DNA from: Paenibacillus lautus NBRC 15380
Lineage (GTDB): Bacteria; Bacillota; Bacilli; Paenibacillales; Paenibacillaceae
Assembly (NCBI RefSeq): GCF_004000945.1
Contig: NZ_BIMF01000020.1
Coordinates: 52,121-116,120 of the forward strand
Direction: 5' to 3'
DNA length: 64,000 bases
Positions 32,361 to 40,722 of the stretch are shown here, piece by piece. The stretch's first letter is position 1, and every line of letters starts with the position of its first letter. The notes under the pieces are model-generated. The model saw only the letters and a list, made by a program, of their open reading frames with translations, was not told where the DNA came from and searched no databases. The translations under genes were made by a program, and so were the position numbers.

Positions 32361-33043
32361 GGCAAATCGACCCGGTAGCCGGCTCCGCGAAGCGTGCGAA
32401 TGACCCGGTGTTCCTTATCACCGAGCTTCTCGCGCAGGGATCGGATATAAACCTCCACGATGTTATCCTCTCCGCCAAAGTCGTAATCCCACACAATATT
32501 CAAAATGTTCGTTTTACTCAGAACGCTGCCGTGTTTGGTCACAAGCAGTTTAAGCAGTTTATACTCCGTAGGCGACAGCTCAAGGGCTGCCCCCCGGTAT
32601 GCAATTTCTTTCTTCCGGTCATCGATGGTGAATGGGCCCAGCCGGATTTCAGCCAGCAGACTCGGGAACTGATTGCGCAGCCTTGCTTGAATTCGGGCAA
32701 GCAGCTCTTCGAAACTGAAGGGCTTGGCCATGTAATCGTCCGCTCCAATCATGAGGCCCTTCACGCGATCATCAATCTCGTCCTTCGCGGTAAGCATAAT
32801 GATCGCGACATCTCGGCCCTCCGCCTTCAAACGTCTGCATACCGCAAGTCCGTCCATTCCCGGCATCATCACATCCAGTACGATGATATGCGGCTCGAAG
32901 CGGCTTGCTTCCATTATCGCACGTTCCCCATCGGGGGCCGTTCGCACCTCAAACCCTTCATTTTGCAGACCAAGCGCCAGAAACTGCAGTATATGAGGCT
33001 CGTCATCCACTAGCAAAACGCGAATACGATGCATTGATTCCAT
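32357..33043 (-). CDS. OmpR/PhoB-family response regulator
   Basis: Response regulator of 228 aa partnered with the kinase at 30852. Receiver domain: LLVDDEPHILQF, Asp in IIVLDVMMPGMDG, and YMAKPFSFEELLARI with the conserved Lys. The winged-helix effector ends in TLRGAGYRVDLP. GAGGAG lies nine bases before the ATG at 33043. First gene of its two-gene operon; transcribed divergently from the pirin gene. Confidence 0.93.
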   Translation of the reverse strand: MESMHRIRVLLVDDEPHILQFLALGLQNEGFEVRTAPDGERAIMEASRFEPHIIVLDVMMPGMDGLAVCRRLKAEGRDVAIIMLTAKDEIDDRVKGLMIGADDYMAKPFSFEELLARIQARLRNQFPSLLAEIRLGPFTIDDRKKEIAYRGAALELSPTEYKLLKLLVTKHGSVLSKTNILNIVWDYDFGGEDNIVEVYIRSLREKLGDKEHRVIRTLRGAGYRVDLP

Positions 33044-33281
33044 AGCACAAAACTCCTCTTATCTCATTCCTTCAACATTATCATACGTGCTCTAGCTGAA
33101 TGAAGTCTGAACGTGAACTGAAAATAAACTGAAAAGTGGTTCGCAAATATGCATTCACAATAAGGGAATTTAAGGATGTTGATATATATTCTGTTATCGT
33201 TAATACTATCTTAAAGCCGAGATAATCAATGCAGCACCTGTTCAAGGTCAATCATGGATAGGTGAAAGGAGGAGACTGGAC

Positions 33282-34046
33282 ATGATAGGAAATGTATATC
33301 CACCCGAGAATCAGGGCAAGGGCTCTCTCGATGGAGGAAGGATAACGGAGCAGAAGCCGATCGGTTTCTCCGGAGAAGGGTCTGCCGTGACCCGGGTGGG
33401 ACCGCTTTTCTATTGGTCCTGGTTCCGTTCGCCCGTCGAAGGTTATATCGCGCCTCATCCCCATCAGGGTTTTGAAATCGTGACTTATATGATTCAGGGG
33501 AAGGGCGTTCATAAGGATTCGCATGGCACGCACGATGAGTTGGGGCCTGGAGGCCTGCAATTGATGAGGGCCGGCTCCGGACTAACGCACGAGGAACGTC
33601 TGACTGGGCCGGATGCAGAAGGATTTCAGATTTGGTTCGAGCCGTATCTTCGCGATTCATTGAAACAGAATCCTGCCTGTCGTCAGTATCGACCGGATTC
33701 CTTTCCGGTAACCCGCATACAGGGTGGGCTGTTTAAAACGATGATTGGCGGTTCCGCACCAACCGATTTATCTGTGGATGTGAGGATGCTGGATATTCAG
33801 ATTCTGGCCGGGAACGAAGCTCAGTATGAATTGAAGTCCGGCAGGAGAGCGGCTGTGCTTGCCGTAAGGGGAGCGGGCAGCTTTTGTGGCGAAGAGGAAA
33901 GCCTTCTATTTCGTCAGCGGGACTTTATGGTAATGGATACGAAGCTGGGCGAGACGCTAAGCCTTAAGGCGCAAGACAATGTCAGGGTCATCCTGATTGA
34001 CGTACCGGAAAACCCTGGGTATCCGCTCTATTCCAAGAGGCCATAA
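33282..34046 (+). CDS. Pirin family protein
   Basis: Cupin-fold iron protein of 254 aa. Metal ligands His59 and His61 (PHPHQGFE), His103 and Glu105 (SGLTHEE) are all present, as in pirins that act as quercetinase-like dioxygenases or redox sensors. The N-terminus ends with the conserved RVGPLFYWSWF. AAGGAGGAG lies eight bases before the ATG. The gene stands alone with its own terminator (34103-34142). The exact substrate cannot be judged from sequence. Confidence 0.93.
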   Translation: MIGNVYPPENQGKGSLDGGRITEQKPIGFSGEGSAVTRVGPLFYWSWFRSPVEGYIAPHPHQGFEIVTYMIQGKGVHKDSHGTHDELGPGGLQLMRAGSGLTHEERLTGPDAEGFQIWFEPYLRDSLKQNPACRQYRPDSFPVTRIQGGLFKTMIGGSAPTDLSVDVRMLDIQILAGNEAQYELKSGRRAAVLAVRGAGSFCGEEESLLFRQRDFMVMDTKLGETLSLKAQDNVRVILIDVPENPGYPLYSKRP

Positions 34047-34102
34047 GGTCAAAAGTTTACAAAATTGTAGTGGAATGAAATTTAGGATGTACGATAAACT
34101 AG

Positions 34103-34142
34103 AGTCTGTCAGATGGGGACACCCGTCTGGACAGGCTTTTTT
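34103..34142 (+). terminator. Terminator of the pirin gene
   Basis: AGTCTGTC pairs with GACAGGCT (one G-T pair); AGA/TCT and GGG/CCC extend the stem; six T follow. Confidence 0.85.
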
Positions 34143-34219
34143 AGCTGTAAGAAGGATCGAAATATATTCTCTCATGCAACAATAGTAAGAAAATATACGT
34201 ATATATGGTAAGTAGAAAG

Positions 34220-34269
34220 ACCCAACAGAGAATTCCGGCGTTCGTTATACCGGGATGGTTGGGTTATTT
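34220..34269. terminator. Hairpin with inner CCGG stem, possible second terminator
   Basis: ACCCAAC (34220-34226) pairs with GTTGGGT (34258-34264); an inner CCGG/CCGG pair may form. TATTTT follows on the plus strand. Confidence 0.5.
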
Positions 34270-34460
34270 TGGCATGTTTTATTTCTATAATAATCTATTT
34301 ATACTAAATTCAAGTATAAAAAGAGACTAAAGTCCTCCTCTTTGCCAATAGTTGGTATGCGTTTTTGTGAGGATGGTAGCATGCGTCCCGAGACATGCCC
34401 TGTCTATAATGATTGCGGGATCACGAAAATGACAATTTCGTCATTCCACAATCTAACGAG

Positions 34461-35279
34461 ATGGGGGAGATCATTATTTTCTCGAAAAAAAGCTTTAAAC
34501 AATTGATGGCCGGAGCGCTTCTATCAGCAGCTGTTCTTGGTTCTTACGGATATGGGTCTGTGAATGAAGTGGCTGCTGCCAGCGTGCAGTCAGTAACCAA
34601 TGGTGTAGCAAGCTCGAATGTGTACATGCGCAATCAGCCTTCGACTTCGGGTAAAGTCTTGGATCGTGTGTATAAAGGGGATAGCTTTCAAATTCTGGGC
34701 AGCAGCTCAGGCTGGTATAAGATCAAAACTTCGGACGGTAAGCAAGGTTATGCTTCGTCTAAATATATTAACCAAAGTAATGGATCTTCTAACAATTCCG
34801 GCAGTAATTCCGGCAATTCGGGAAGTACCGCGCCCTCTGCCAGTGCCAGCGTTGAAAAAGTAATCAGTGCAGGTATGAAGTATCTGGGCACGCCATATGA
34901 ATTCGGTTCTAACCGCAGTTCAACGAAAACCTTTGATTGCTCGGCCTTTGTCCGCCGCGCATTTATGGACGGCGCTAACATTACGCTCCCAAGCGATTCC
35001 CGCAAGCAAGGGCAGTACATCAAGGACAAAGGAATAGCTGTATATAACGTTAATCAATTAAAACGCGGGGACCTGGTATTCTTTATGAGTTACAGAGGTT
35101 CATCGGCATCCGCTTATGCCGGATTGGACAAGTCCAAACAGCGGATCACCCATGTAGCTATTTATTTGGGAGACAATAAGCTGCTGCATACGTACTCGAA
35201 ACAATCCGGTGGTGTCCTTGTAGGTACCTTTGGTGATTCCTGGAAAAATCGCTTCGTGCATGGCGGAAGCGTCCTGTAA
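34461..35279 (+). CDS. Secreted SH3b-NlpC/P60 peptidoglycan endopeptidase
   Basis: Cell-wall peptidase of about 272 aa that cuts peptide stems of peptidoglycan. A signal peptide (KKSFKQLMAGALLSAAVLG, cleavage near VAAA) is followed by one bacterial SH3 domain (NVYMRNQPSTSGKVLDRVYKG; WYKIKTSDGKQGYASSKYIN), a Ser/Asn/Gly-rich linker and an NlpC/P60 domain. The catalytic Cys is in KTFDCSAFV, the His in ITHVAIYLGD and the third polar residue in LLHTYS. The start is unusual: GGGGGAG lies inside this frame, a few bases before ATT ATT TTC TCG AAA, and the next good codon is missing, so either the ATG at 34461 (weak site) or a rare ATT start is used. Confidence 0.85.
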   Translation: MGEIIIFSKKSFKQLMAGALLSAAVLGSYGYGSVNEVAAASVQSVTNGVASSNVYMRNQPSTSGKVLDRVYKGDSFQILGSSSGWYKIKTSDGKQGYASSKYINQSNGSSNNSGSNSGNSGSTAPSASASVEKVISAGMKYLGTPYEFGSNRSSTKTFDCSAFVRRAFMDGANITLPSDSRKQGQYIKDKGIAVYNVNQLKRGDLVFFMSYRGSSASAYAGLDKSKQRITHVAIYLGDNKLLHTYSKQSGGVLVGTFGDSWKNRFVHGGSVL

Positions 35280-35329
35280 TACATCATCATTTTTTCATTG
35301 AGAATATATCTATACTTAGAATGAGATAG

Positions 35330-35375
35330 AAGGACTGTCCGAATAGATCTGAATGATCTTTAACGGGCAGTCCTT
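35330..35375 (+). terminator. Terminator of the NlpC/P60 gene
   Basis: AAGGACTGTCCG pairs with CGGGCAGTCCTT; an inner AGATC/GATCT pair extends it; only a short T tract follows. Confidence 0.75.
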
Positions 35376-35465
35376 TGTTGTTTGGGATTTGCTTTTCACC
35401 TTTGATTTCAGTAAGGTGGACAATAGAGAACGGACAGCATCAAGAAATGGACAGGAGGGACGACG

Positions 35466-35663
35466 ATGAATGGTGGGCAGCGTTCCAATATCAAACCGGG
35501 TCTTGAGGTTGATATCGTATTGAAGCAGGATCAGCGAACGGGCAAATTAACCCGCGGCGTGGTCAAGGATATTCTGACCAATTCCCCGAACCATCCGCAT
35601 GGCATTAAAGTACGCCTTCAAGATGGCCAGGTGGGACGGGTAAAGAACATTTACGAGTCTTGA
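35466..35663 (+). CDS. ywbE: YwbE family protein
   Basis: Small conserved basic protein of 65 aa, recognisable by GQRSNIKPGLEVDIVLKQDQRTGKLTRG and NHPHGIKVRLQDGQVGRV. The fold is a small beta-barrel of the KOW/SH3 type, which suggests RNA or protein binding, but the function is not known. AGGAGGG lies six bases before the ATG. A terminator follows at 35723-35774. Confidence 0.9.
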   Translation: MNGGQRSNIKPGLEVDIVLKQDQRTGKLTRGVVKDILTNSPNHPHGIKVRLQDGQVGRVKNIYES

Positions 35664-35722
35664 AATTCGATGCAGTCCTGTGGTCACAACACGGGCTGTC
35701 ATTAATAGAACCGTTTGACTAT

Positions 35723-35774
35723 AAGTCGATCCAAAACTTCGCAAATCTGAGGAGTTTTGGATGCGACTTTTTTG
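35723..35774 (+). terminator. Terminator of the ywbE gene
   Basis: AAGTCG-ATCCAAAACT pairs with AGTTTTGGAT-G-CGACTT, followed by six T. Confidence 0.9.
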
Positions 35775-35826
35775 CATTTCTGTGCAACATTGCGCTCTGA
35801 CCATCCGTCTGGAAGTTGAGGTGAAA

Positions 35827-36447
35827 ATGAAGATGAAGATGAAAAGCTACCTTTCTATGGGGTTTATCTTGATGTTTATTATGCTAACAGGTTGTGACAA
35901 GCAGGAGACGCTAGGGGCGGCTCCGTCTGATCCTTCATTGAATAGAGCTGCCAGGGAAAATCATGCAGAAGTTTCCGACGGGGACTTCGTGTATCGCCTC
36001 GTTAGCGAGAAGGGGCAGTACGAGCATGGAGATCAGGTTCAAGTATACGCGGAACTGGAGTATGTAGGCGAGAAGGATGAGGTTACGATTGGCCATGCAG
36101 CCTCCGCCTTTTATTTCCCGATGAAAGAGCTCACAAGAGACTATGACATCAGTTATGCCATGAATGAGCCTTATATTACGACCACGCTGAAAAAGGGGGA
36201 ACCCCTCCGCGAGTATTATAAAATGCGTAGCGGATACGGCAGCAAAGACGATAAAAAGTTCAAAGATTTCATCCGTTCCCTGAAGGATGGCTTTCCGGGC
36301 GGGCACTATGTTGTCTACGGATCCGCGGATTTCGTGATTGATTCACAGTCGCACGGCGCGGACCAGGGCGGTTCGAACGGGGAAGAGCCCAAGCGCTATA
36401 AGATACAAGCCGAGATCGAATTCAGTGTAAGTGAAGAGAAGAAGTAA
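35827..36447 (+). CDS. Putative lipoprotein of unknown function
   Basis: A 206-aa protein with a lipoprotein signal peptide (lysine/methionine-rich n-region KMKMKS, hydrophobic core, lipobox LTGC). The rest is a soluble beta-rich domain with regular Tyr/Phe/Val strands (FVYRLVSEKGQYEHGDQVQVYAELEYVG), which resembles extracellular Ig-like domains. Three ATG codons lie within 12 bases (35827, 35833, 35839); GAGG is five bases before the first. It is probably a surface-anchored protein of no assigned role. Confidence 0.75.
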   Translation: MKMKMKSYLSMGFILMFIMLTGCDKQETLGAAPSDPSLNRAARENHAEVSDGDFVYRLVSEKGQYEHGDQVQVYAELEYVGEKDEVTIGHAASAFYFPMKELTRDYDISYAMNEPYITTTLKKGEPLREYYKMRSGYGSKDDKKFKDFIRSLKDGFPGGHYVVYGSADFVIDSQSHGADQGGSNGEEPKRYKIQAEIEFSVSEEKK

Positions 36448-36461
36448 TAAGAAATATAATA

Positions 36462-36506
36462 AAAGGGGTATCTCGCAGAACTTATCGACCTGCGAGATAC
36501 CCCTTT
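36462..36506. terminator. Bidirectional terminator between convergent genes
   Basis: AAAGGGGTATCTCGCAG pairs perfectly with CTGCGAGATACCCCTTT around an 11-base loop, with A and T flanks on both sides. Confidence 0.92.
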
Positions 36507-36513
36507 AACTTTC

Positions 36514-36876
36514 TTATTGGAAGCCTTGGCCTTGATGTGTATTAGGAAAACCCTGTTGGCCAAACGAAGGCTGAATGTGCTGTGTTTGGTTGTGAGCTTG
36601 CACAGAATTCTCGACTTGTCTAACGATCTGAGAGATTTGCTGATACTGCTGCATCGCCTGTTGATGGCCTTGAAGGGCAGACTGGATCATCTGTGCCGCT
36701 TGGCGCTCACGCTGAGCGAGCTCCTCAAGGCGGGCAGCATTTTGCTGCTCTTGCTGTATCAACTGCTGGTACATAGCCGAACCCTGCTGCGTTTGCTGGG
36801 TCAACTGCTGAAGAATCTGCTCGCATTGGCGAATTTGCTGCGATATTTGCGAGTTGTTGTTATTCATTTGGTACAT
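36514..36876 (-). CDS. Glutamine-rich coiled-coil protein (120 aa)
   Basis: I do not recognise a family. About 30% of residues are Gln, mostly in heptad-like order (QIRQCEQILQQLTQQTQQG; YQQLIQQEQQNAARLEELAQRERQAA), so a long coiled coil is likely, followed by a His/Gln/Gly-rich tail. No signal peptide. The ATG at 36876 has TAGGAGG seven bases upstream; an earlier in-frame ATG lacks one. It may be a spore-coat or structural protein, as Gln-rich small proteins of Bacillales often are, but this is only a suggestion. Confidence 0.75.
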   Translation of the reverse strand: MYQMNNNNSQISQQIRQCEQILQQLTQQTQQGSAMYQQLIQQEQQNAARLEELAQRERQAAQMIQSALQGHQQAMQQYQQISQIVRQVENSVQAHNQTQHIQPSFGQQGFPNTHQGQGFQ

Positions 36877-36951
36877 GGTGTGTATTCCTCCTAAGAATTG
36901 TGGTTTCAAATCCTTGGTTAGTGTACGGAAGAATACGTCAAATCATCCTGA

Positions 36952-37437
36952 TTATAATGTGAGCTGCCCTTCCAATATGTGGACAAATTCCTCCAGAAAA
37001 GCTTGATCCTCCTGGTCGAAACGGTTCTTCAGCGGACTATCGATATCGAGAACGCCATACAATGCGCCATCCACCATCATTGGAACTACAATCTCGCTGT
37101 TCGAAGCTGCATCACAGGCAATGTGCCCGGGGAATTCATGTACATCGGCAACAAGCAGTGTCGTCTGTTCAGCCGCAGCCGTGCCGCAAACCCCGCGATT
37201 CATCGGAATCCGGATGCAAGCGGGCAGTCCTTGGAATGGCCCGAGCACCAGTTCTTTGCCATCATAGAGATAGAAGCCGACCCAATTTGTATCGGACAGA
37301 AACTGCTTGAGCAGCGCCGAGGCATTGGACAAATTGGCAATGGCATTGGGCTCATCGTGTATAAGTGCTTTTAACTGGTTCAGGACCTGGGCGTATTGCT
37401 CACTCCGAGTTCCCTCATAGGGTGTGTTTTGAAACAT
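36952..37437 (-). CDS. Free methionine-(R)-sulfoxide reductase (GAF fold, YtsP-like)
   Basis: Cytosolic GAF-domain enzyme of 161 aa that reduces free Met-R-sulfoxide. Three cysteines line the family active site: Cys74 (LPACIRIP), Cys84 (RGVCGTA) and Cys108 (HIACDAASNSEIVVP). The start of the domain, NWVGFYLYDGKELVLGPFQG, is also conserved. It may help oxidative-stress repair. It is monocistronic by context, with another minus-strand gene 75 bases downstream. Confidence 0.92.
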   Translation of the reverse strand: MFQNTPYEGTRSEQYAQVLNQLKALIHDEPNAIANLSNASALLKQFLSDTNWVGFYLYDGKELVLGPFQGLPACIRIPMNRGVCGTAAAEQTTLLVADVHEFPGHIACDAASNSEIVVPMMVDGALYGVLDIDSPLKNRFDQEDQAFLEEFVHILEGQLTL

Positions 37438-37624
37438 GTGGTTATCCGCCCTTCCTTTATTCGTGTTGGTTCAATCACCTTAGTATAAGTATATGATATT
37501 CGTCAAGGGACAAGCCATGGGAAGAAAAGCTCCAGCAAATCCGGCTGATTCCTCTCCATGGTGCAGGGGTAATGTAAGACATGACAAGGTATCAATTCAA
37601 TCAGGTGGAGGGAGAGAAGATCGA

Positions 37625-37930
37625 ATGCGCGCAGATGTTCAGAATTTGTTTATCGGTATTCATATGCTCTATCACGCCCATGAGCGGGACCTAACGATCA
37701 GCGAGATGCAGCCCGAGCTGGAGCGCCATGGATATAAGGTTGGCGACAGGGAGGTTAAGCATGAACTCGAACGCTTGACCGAGGAGAACTTCCTGACGGC
37801 GCACGGTGAAGGATACAGCCTCACGGGAGCCGGGATCGAGGAATTTAAAGAAATTCAGAGCAGGCTTAAGGAGCTTTGCGATGAAGTGCTTAAACCGGTG
37901 AATCCGAAGAAGGCAGACTCCATGGCGTAA
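37625..37930 (+). CDS. Small helix-turn-helix-like protein (101 aa)
   Basis: Soluble, helix-rich protein. The middle part (DLTISEMQPELERHGYKVGDREVKHELERLTEENFLTAHG) looks like a winged helix, with a wing in GEGYSLTGAG. It resembles the PadR/YjcP-like small DNA-binding proteins of Firmicutes, but I cannot assign a family. GGAG lies ten bases before the ATG at 37625; the preceding in-frame codons have no site. A strong terminator follows. Confidence 0.75.
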   Translation: MRADVQNLFIGIHMLYHAHERDLTISEMQPELERHGYKVGDREVKHELERLTEENFLTAHGEGYSLTGAGIEEFKEIQSRLKELCDEVLKPVNPKKADSMA

Positions 37931-37950
37931 GTAGCTAACAGCATAACATT

Positions 37951-38004
37951 AAAAGAAGCCCCCGACTCACGCTGTTCTTATGCGTGCAGGCGGGGGCTTC
38001 TTTT
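37951..38004. terminator. Bidirectional terminator
   Basis: AAAAGAAGCCCCCG pairs with CGGGGGCTTCTTTT, with an inner CACGC/TGCGTG stem. It separates the plus-strand HTH-like gene from the minus-strand hydrolase. Confidence 0.92.
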
Positions 38005-38014
38005 GGCCACCGGT

Positions 38015-39037
38015 CTAAACCGTTTCAAGCGAGCCGTCCAGCTCAAGCTGGAATGGATGCGGGGCAGGCGCTGCCTCCGTTTCGGGCTGTGACAACCGCT
38101 CAGCTTCTGGCTGAGGTGCTCTCACGGGTTGATCTATATGTTCGCGAAGGAAAGAGTGCACGCTCTCCCGATATTGATTGGGATCAATATGATAAGCGTT
38201 CGCATGGATAGCGCCTTCGATTAGAAGAAGTTTTTTCGGGTCCGGTTTGGCCTCGAACATCTCGATACTCATCCGGGTAGGCACGTAATTATCCTTGGTG
38301 CCATGGATGAACATAACCGGAAGCGTGCTGTTCCGAACAGCACGGATCGGGCTGACCTGATCCAGGCTGAATCCGGCTTTACGCCGAATTCTGGCGTTCA
38401 CCCAGGACAGGAACGGCACGGAAGGGATTTTGTTGATGCGCGTAAGCTGATGCCGCATTAAATCCGTCAAATCGGAATACGGGCAATCCGCTATGACAAG
38501 CTTGACCTGCGGATCGGCAATGGATAAATACTCCAGCACGGTTCCGCCTCCCAGCGATTGTCCATGCAGCCCGATCGCCACATCCTCGCCGTATTTGCGG
38601 GTAATCCAGCGTACCCACGCTTGCACGTCGTGTTTCTCATAAAAGCCGTAGGTGGTATAACGTCCTTCGCTTCGTCCATGCCGGCGCTGATCAATGAGGA
38701 GCACGTTGTAGCCCTCTTCCGTAAACAAATCGATGAATTGGGTGGATACGGCTCGCGAACCGGTATAGCCGTGGGCAAAAAGCATCCAATGCTTGGAGCC
38801 GGGATTGTTCTCAATGGCTGCGCCGCACAGCTTCAACCCGTCAAAACTCGTGATCGCCACTTCGTTCTTTTGAAGCGATTCATATTGCTCTCTGCTGTAC
38901 AGTCCGGCTTTTTCCAGTACCGTGAACAGCTTAAGGTCATTCTTTACGCGCATCCGCGTAATCTGCAGATATCCGATTTGCGTAATGGCAGCGGCAATGA
39001 CAACGACGGTGAACAGCAAGACAATCGCGATATACAT
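38015..39037 (-). CDS. Membrane-anchored alpha/beta hydrolase
   Basis: Protein of 340 aa with an N-terminal membrane helix (about 4-24) and a C-terminal serine-hydrolase domain. The nucleophile elbow is GLHGQSLGGGTVLEYL, oxyanion-hole HGYTGSR, Asp in FIHGTKDNYVP and His in EGAIHANAY. The nearest relatives are YfhM/BAAT-type and YqkD-like hydrolases of Bacillales. The ATG is 13 bases from GGAGG; a CTG at 39043-39041 is seven bases away and could be the true start. The substrate is unknown. Confidence 0.88.
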   Translation of the reverse strand: MYIAIVLLFTVVVIAAAITQIGYLQITRMRVKNDLKLFTVLEKAGLYSREQYESLQKNEVAITSFDGLKLCGAAIENNPGSKHWMLFAHGYTGSRAVSTQFIDLFTEEGYNVLLIDQRRHGRSEGRYTTYGFYEKHDVQAWVRWITRKYGEDVAIGLHGQSLGGGTVLEYLSIADPQVKLVIADCPYSDLTDLMRHQLTRINKIPSVPFLSWVNARIRRKAGFSLDQVSPIRAVRNSTLPVMFIHGTKDNYVPTRMSIEMFEAKPDPKKLLLIEGAIHANAYHIDPNQYRESVHSFLREHIDQPVRAPQPEAERLSQPETEAAPAPHPFQLELDGSLETV

Positions 39038-39259
39038 ACTCAGATGACTTCCTCCTTCTTCCGCACTGTACAAGGGAGCCGTTACAAGCATATTGACGGA
39101 AGCCTCCCGAATCCATCAATATATATACATCCAGCTCTAAGGTGTTGATGGGGGACCAGGATACGGATTGATTTTTCGCTATACTCTTTTATACACGAAC
39201 ATAGTATCACCGGAAACAGCGCATACAAGTCAGTTTTTTTGCAAGGGGGTTCGAAAACC

Positions 39260-39841
39260 ATGTACGTCTGCGAGGGAATCATTCCGGAGATAAAAGGTCG
39301 GCGATTACGGCTGCGAAGAATGGAGGCGGATGATGCGGAAGCGATGTTCCGCTGCTGGTCCGATCCGAAGACAACCGCTTTTCTGGATTTGCCTGCTATG
39401 CATTCGGCTGAGGACGCAAAGGCATTGATTCATTGGCTGCATCTCCTTGCCGAGCAGGACGAAGCCATCCGCTGGGGCATCGAAGTCATCGAAACGAGAC
39501 AATTGATCGGCAGCTGCGGATTTAATATTTGGCAGCTGGAGGGTGCGTTCAAGGGCGAGTTCGGCTGTGAGCTAATAAGCACTTATTGGGGGCAGGGCTT
39601 CATGTCGGAGGCGGCCGAAATGGCTGCAGCATTTGGGTACATATCCATGGGACTAAACCGGATCGAAGCTTTTGTTGATCCGAGAAATGAACGAGCATGC
39701 CGATGGTTTATGGAGATCGGCTATATGCGCGAAGGCGTATTACGGGATTATCGCCATACGCCAAACGGTTATGTGGATGCCGTCGTTTTTTCAAGGTTAA
39801 GAAAAGATTGGGAAAGGCCGATAGAGAGGCAGGAGTTGTAA
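39260..39841 (+). CDS. GNAT acetyltransferase, RimJ/RimL-like
   Basis: Cytosolic N-acetyltransferase (193 aa). GNAT signs are the N-terminal RRLRLRRMEADDAEAMFRCWSD, WGIEVIETRQLIGSCGF, the acetyl-CoA stretch CELISTYWGQGFMSEAA and NERACRWFMEIGYMREGVLRDY. It acetylates a protein N-terminus, antibiotic or amino acid; which one is not clear. AAGGGGG lies ten bases before the ATG. The ykoC-type gene starts two bases after its stop codon, so the two are co-transcribed. Confidence 0.88.
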   Translation: MYVCEGIIPEIKGRRLRLRRMEADDAEAMFRCWSDPKTTAFLDLPAMHSAEDAKALIHWLHLLAEQDEAIRWGIEVIETRQLIGSCGFNIWQLEGAFKGEFGCELISTYWGQGFMSEAAEMAAAFGYISMGLNRIEAFVDPRNERACRWFMEIGYMREGVLRDYRHTPNGYVDAVVFSRLRKDWERPIERQEL

Positions 39842-39842
39842 T

Positions 39843-40601
39843 ATGCTGATTCAATATGAGAAGGGTAACACGATTCTTCATCGTTATGATCCATTAAGCA
39901 AGCTGGTGATATTATTTTGCACCGCCGTGATCGCCATGCTGCTTGATCAGGCCTGGCAGCAGGCGTTATTCCTCCTGCTATGCATAGGACAAGCCCGATT
40001 TGCAGGCCAGGTGTCAGGCAAACGGTTGCTGGGAGGGATCCGGCTGATTGCGATCGTTGCAGTGCCCTATTTCATTCTGACCAGCCTGACGGTCAAAGGA
40101 GAAACCGTATGGCTGCAGTGGGGACCCATCACCCTGACGGTAGAGGCTCTGGACGCTGCGGGTGCCATGTCACTCCGCATGTTTACGTTGTTTCTGACCT
40201 CGATGGCTTATATCTTGACAACGGATCCGAGAGAAGTGGTAGCCGAGTTGACCAGACGCCTTCGAATCCCTTACCGGTTTGCGTTTGGCGTATCCGCTGC
40301 GCTTACCTTCATTCCACTGTTGGAGGAGGAGGGTGCCCATATTCTGGCTGCCCAGCAGGTAAGGGGCCATCGACCGCCCAAGGGTCTCGGAAGTCGCATC
40401 GGTTACGGATTGAAGTTTGTATCAGCTGTCCTGCTTAATGCGCTACGTCGTGTTCAGCAAACGGCGGGCGCAATGGAATCCAAGGGATTTGGCGCGTATC
40501 CGGACCGAACGTATCGTACGGAGGTTAACCTGCCTTCATGGGCGGTCGCATCGGCGGTTTTGTATGTACTGGCAACGGTTTTCGTGTGGTGGATTGCCTA
40601 A
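39843..40601 (+). CDS. ykoC: ECF transporter T-component (YkoC-like)
   Basis: Membrane scaffold of an energy-coupling-factor transporter (252 aa). Five or six helices are visible. The cytoplasmic coupling motif is RRLRIPYRFAFG and AQQVRGHRPPK, with the conserved Ala-Arg-Gly-type segment. It pairs with the S component at 40723 and the double ATPase at 41315. GGAG precedes the ATG by six bases. The order ykoC-ykoE-ykoD differs from ykoFEDC of B. subtilis, and no TPP riboswitch is visible upstream. Confidence 0.88.
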   Translation: MLIQYEKGNTILHRYDPLSKLVILFCTAVIAMLLDQAWQQALFLLLCIGQARFAGQVSGKRLLGGIRLIAIVAVPYFILTSLTVKGETVWLQWGPITLTVEALDAAGAMSLRMFTLFLTSMAYILTTDPREVVAELTRRLRIPYRFAFGVSAALTFIPLLEEEGAHILAAQQVRGHRPPKGLGSRIGYGLKFVSAVLLNALRRVQQTAGAMESKGFGAYPDRTYRTEVNLPSWAVASAVLYVLATVFVWWIA

Positions 40602-40722
40602 ATTGTTAACCGTTAATGATAAAAATAAGGTTGACGTTAAGGGCGGAAGCATGCAAAATATGAAATGAAGCATCCGAAAGTGTTAGTACAGCCGCCATGG
40701 CTGGAAATAAGGAGGACTACAT

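Larger units (their letters stand above)
34047..34460. other. Intergenic region with several hairpins, leader of the NlpC/P60 gene
   Basis: Besides the pirin terminator, a second long hairpin (34220-34269), a CCCG/CGGG hairpin with inner AGACA/TGTCT (34387-34419), and AATGAC/GTCATT (about 34428-34446) are visible. TATAAT at 34405-34410 may be the -10 of the following gene, but no convincing -35 is found at the right distance. It does not match c-di-AMP (ydaO) riboswitch landmarks. Confidence 0.5.

Noticed and set aside
34267..34460. c-di-AMP (ydaO) riboswitch before the NlpC/P60 gene
   Set aside because: Such hydrolase genes often carry one, but the conserved riboswitch landmarks are absent; only simple hairpins are visible.
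39038..39842. TPP riboswitch before the GNAT-ykoC genes
   Set aside because: No CTGAGA-type core or second conserved helix was found by eye on the plus strand.
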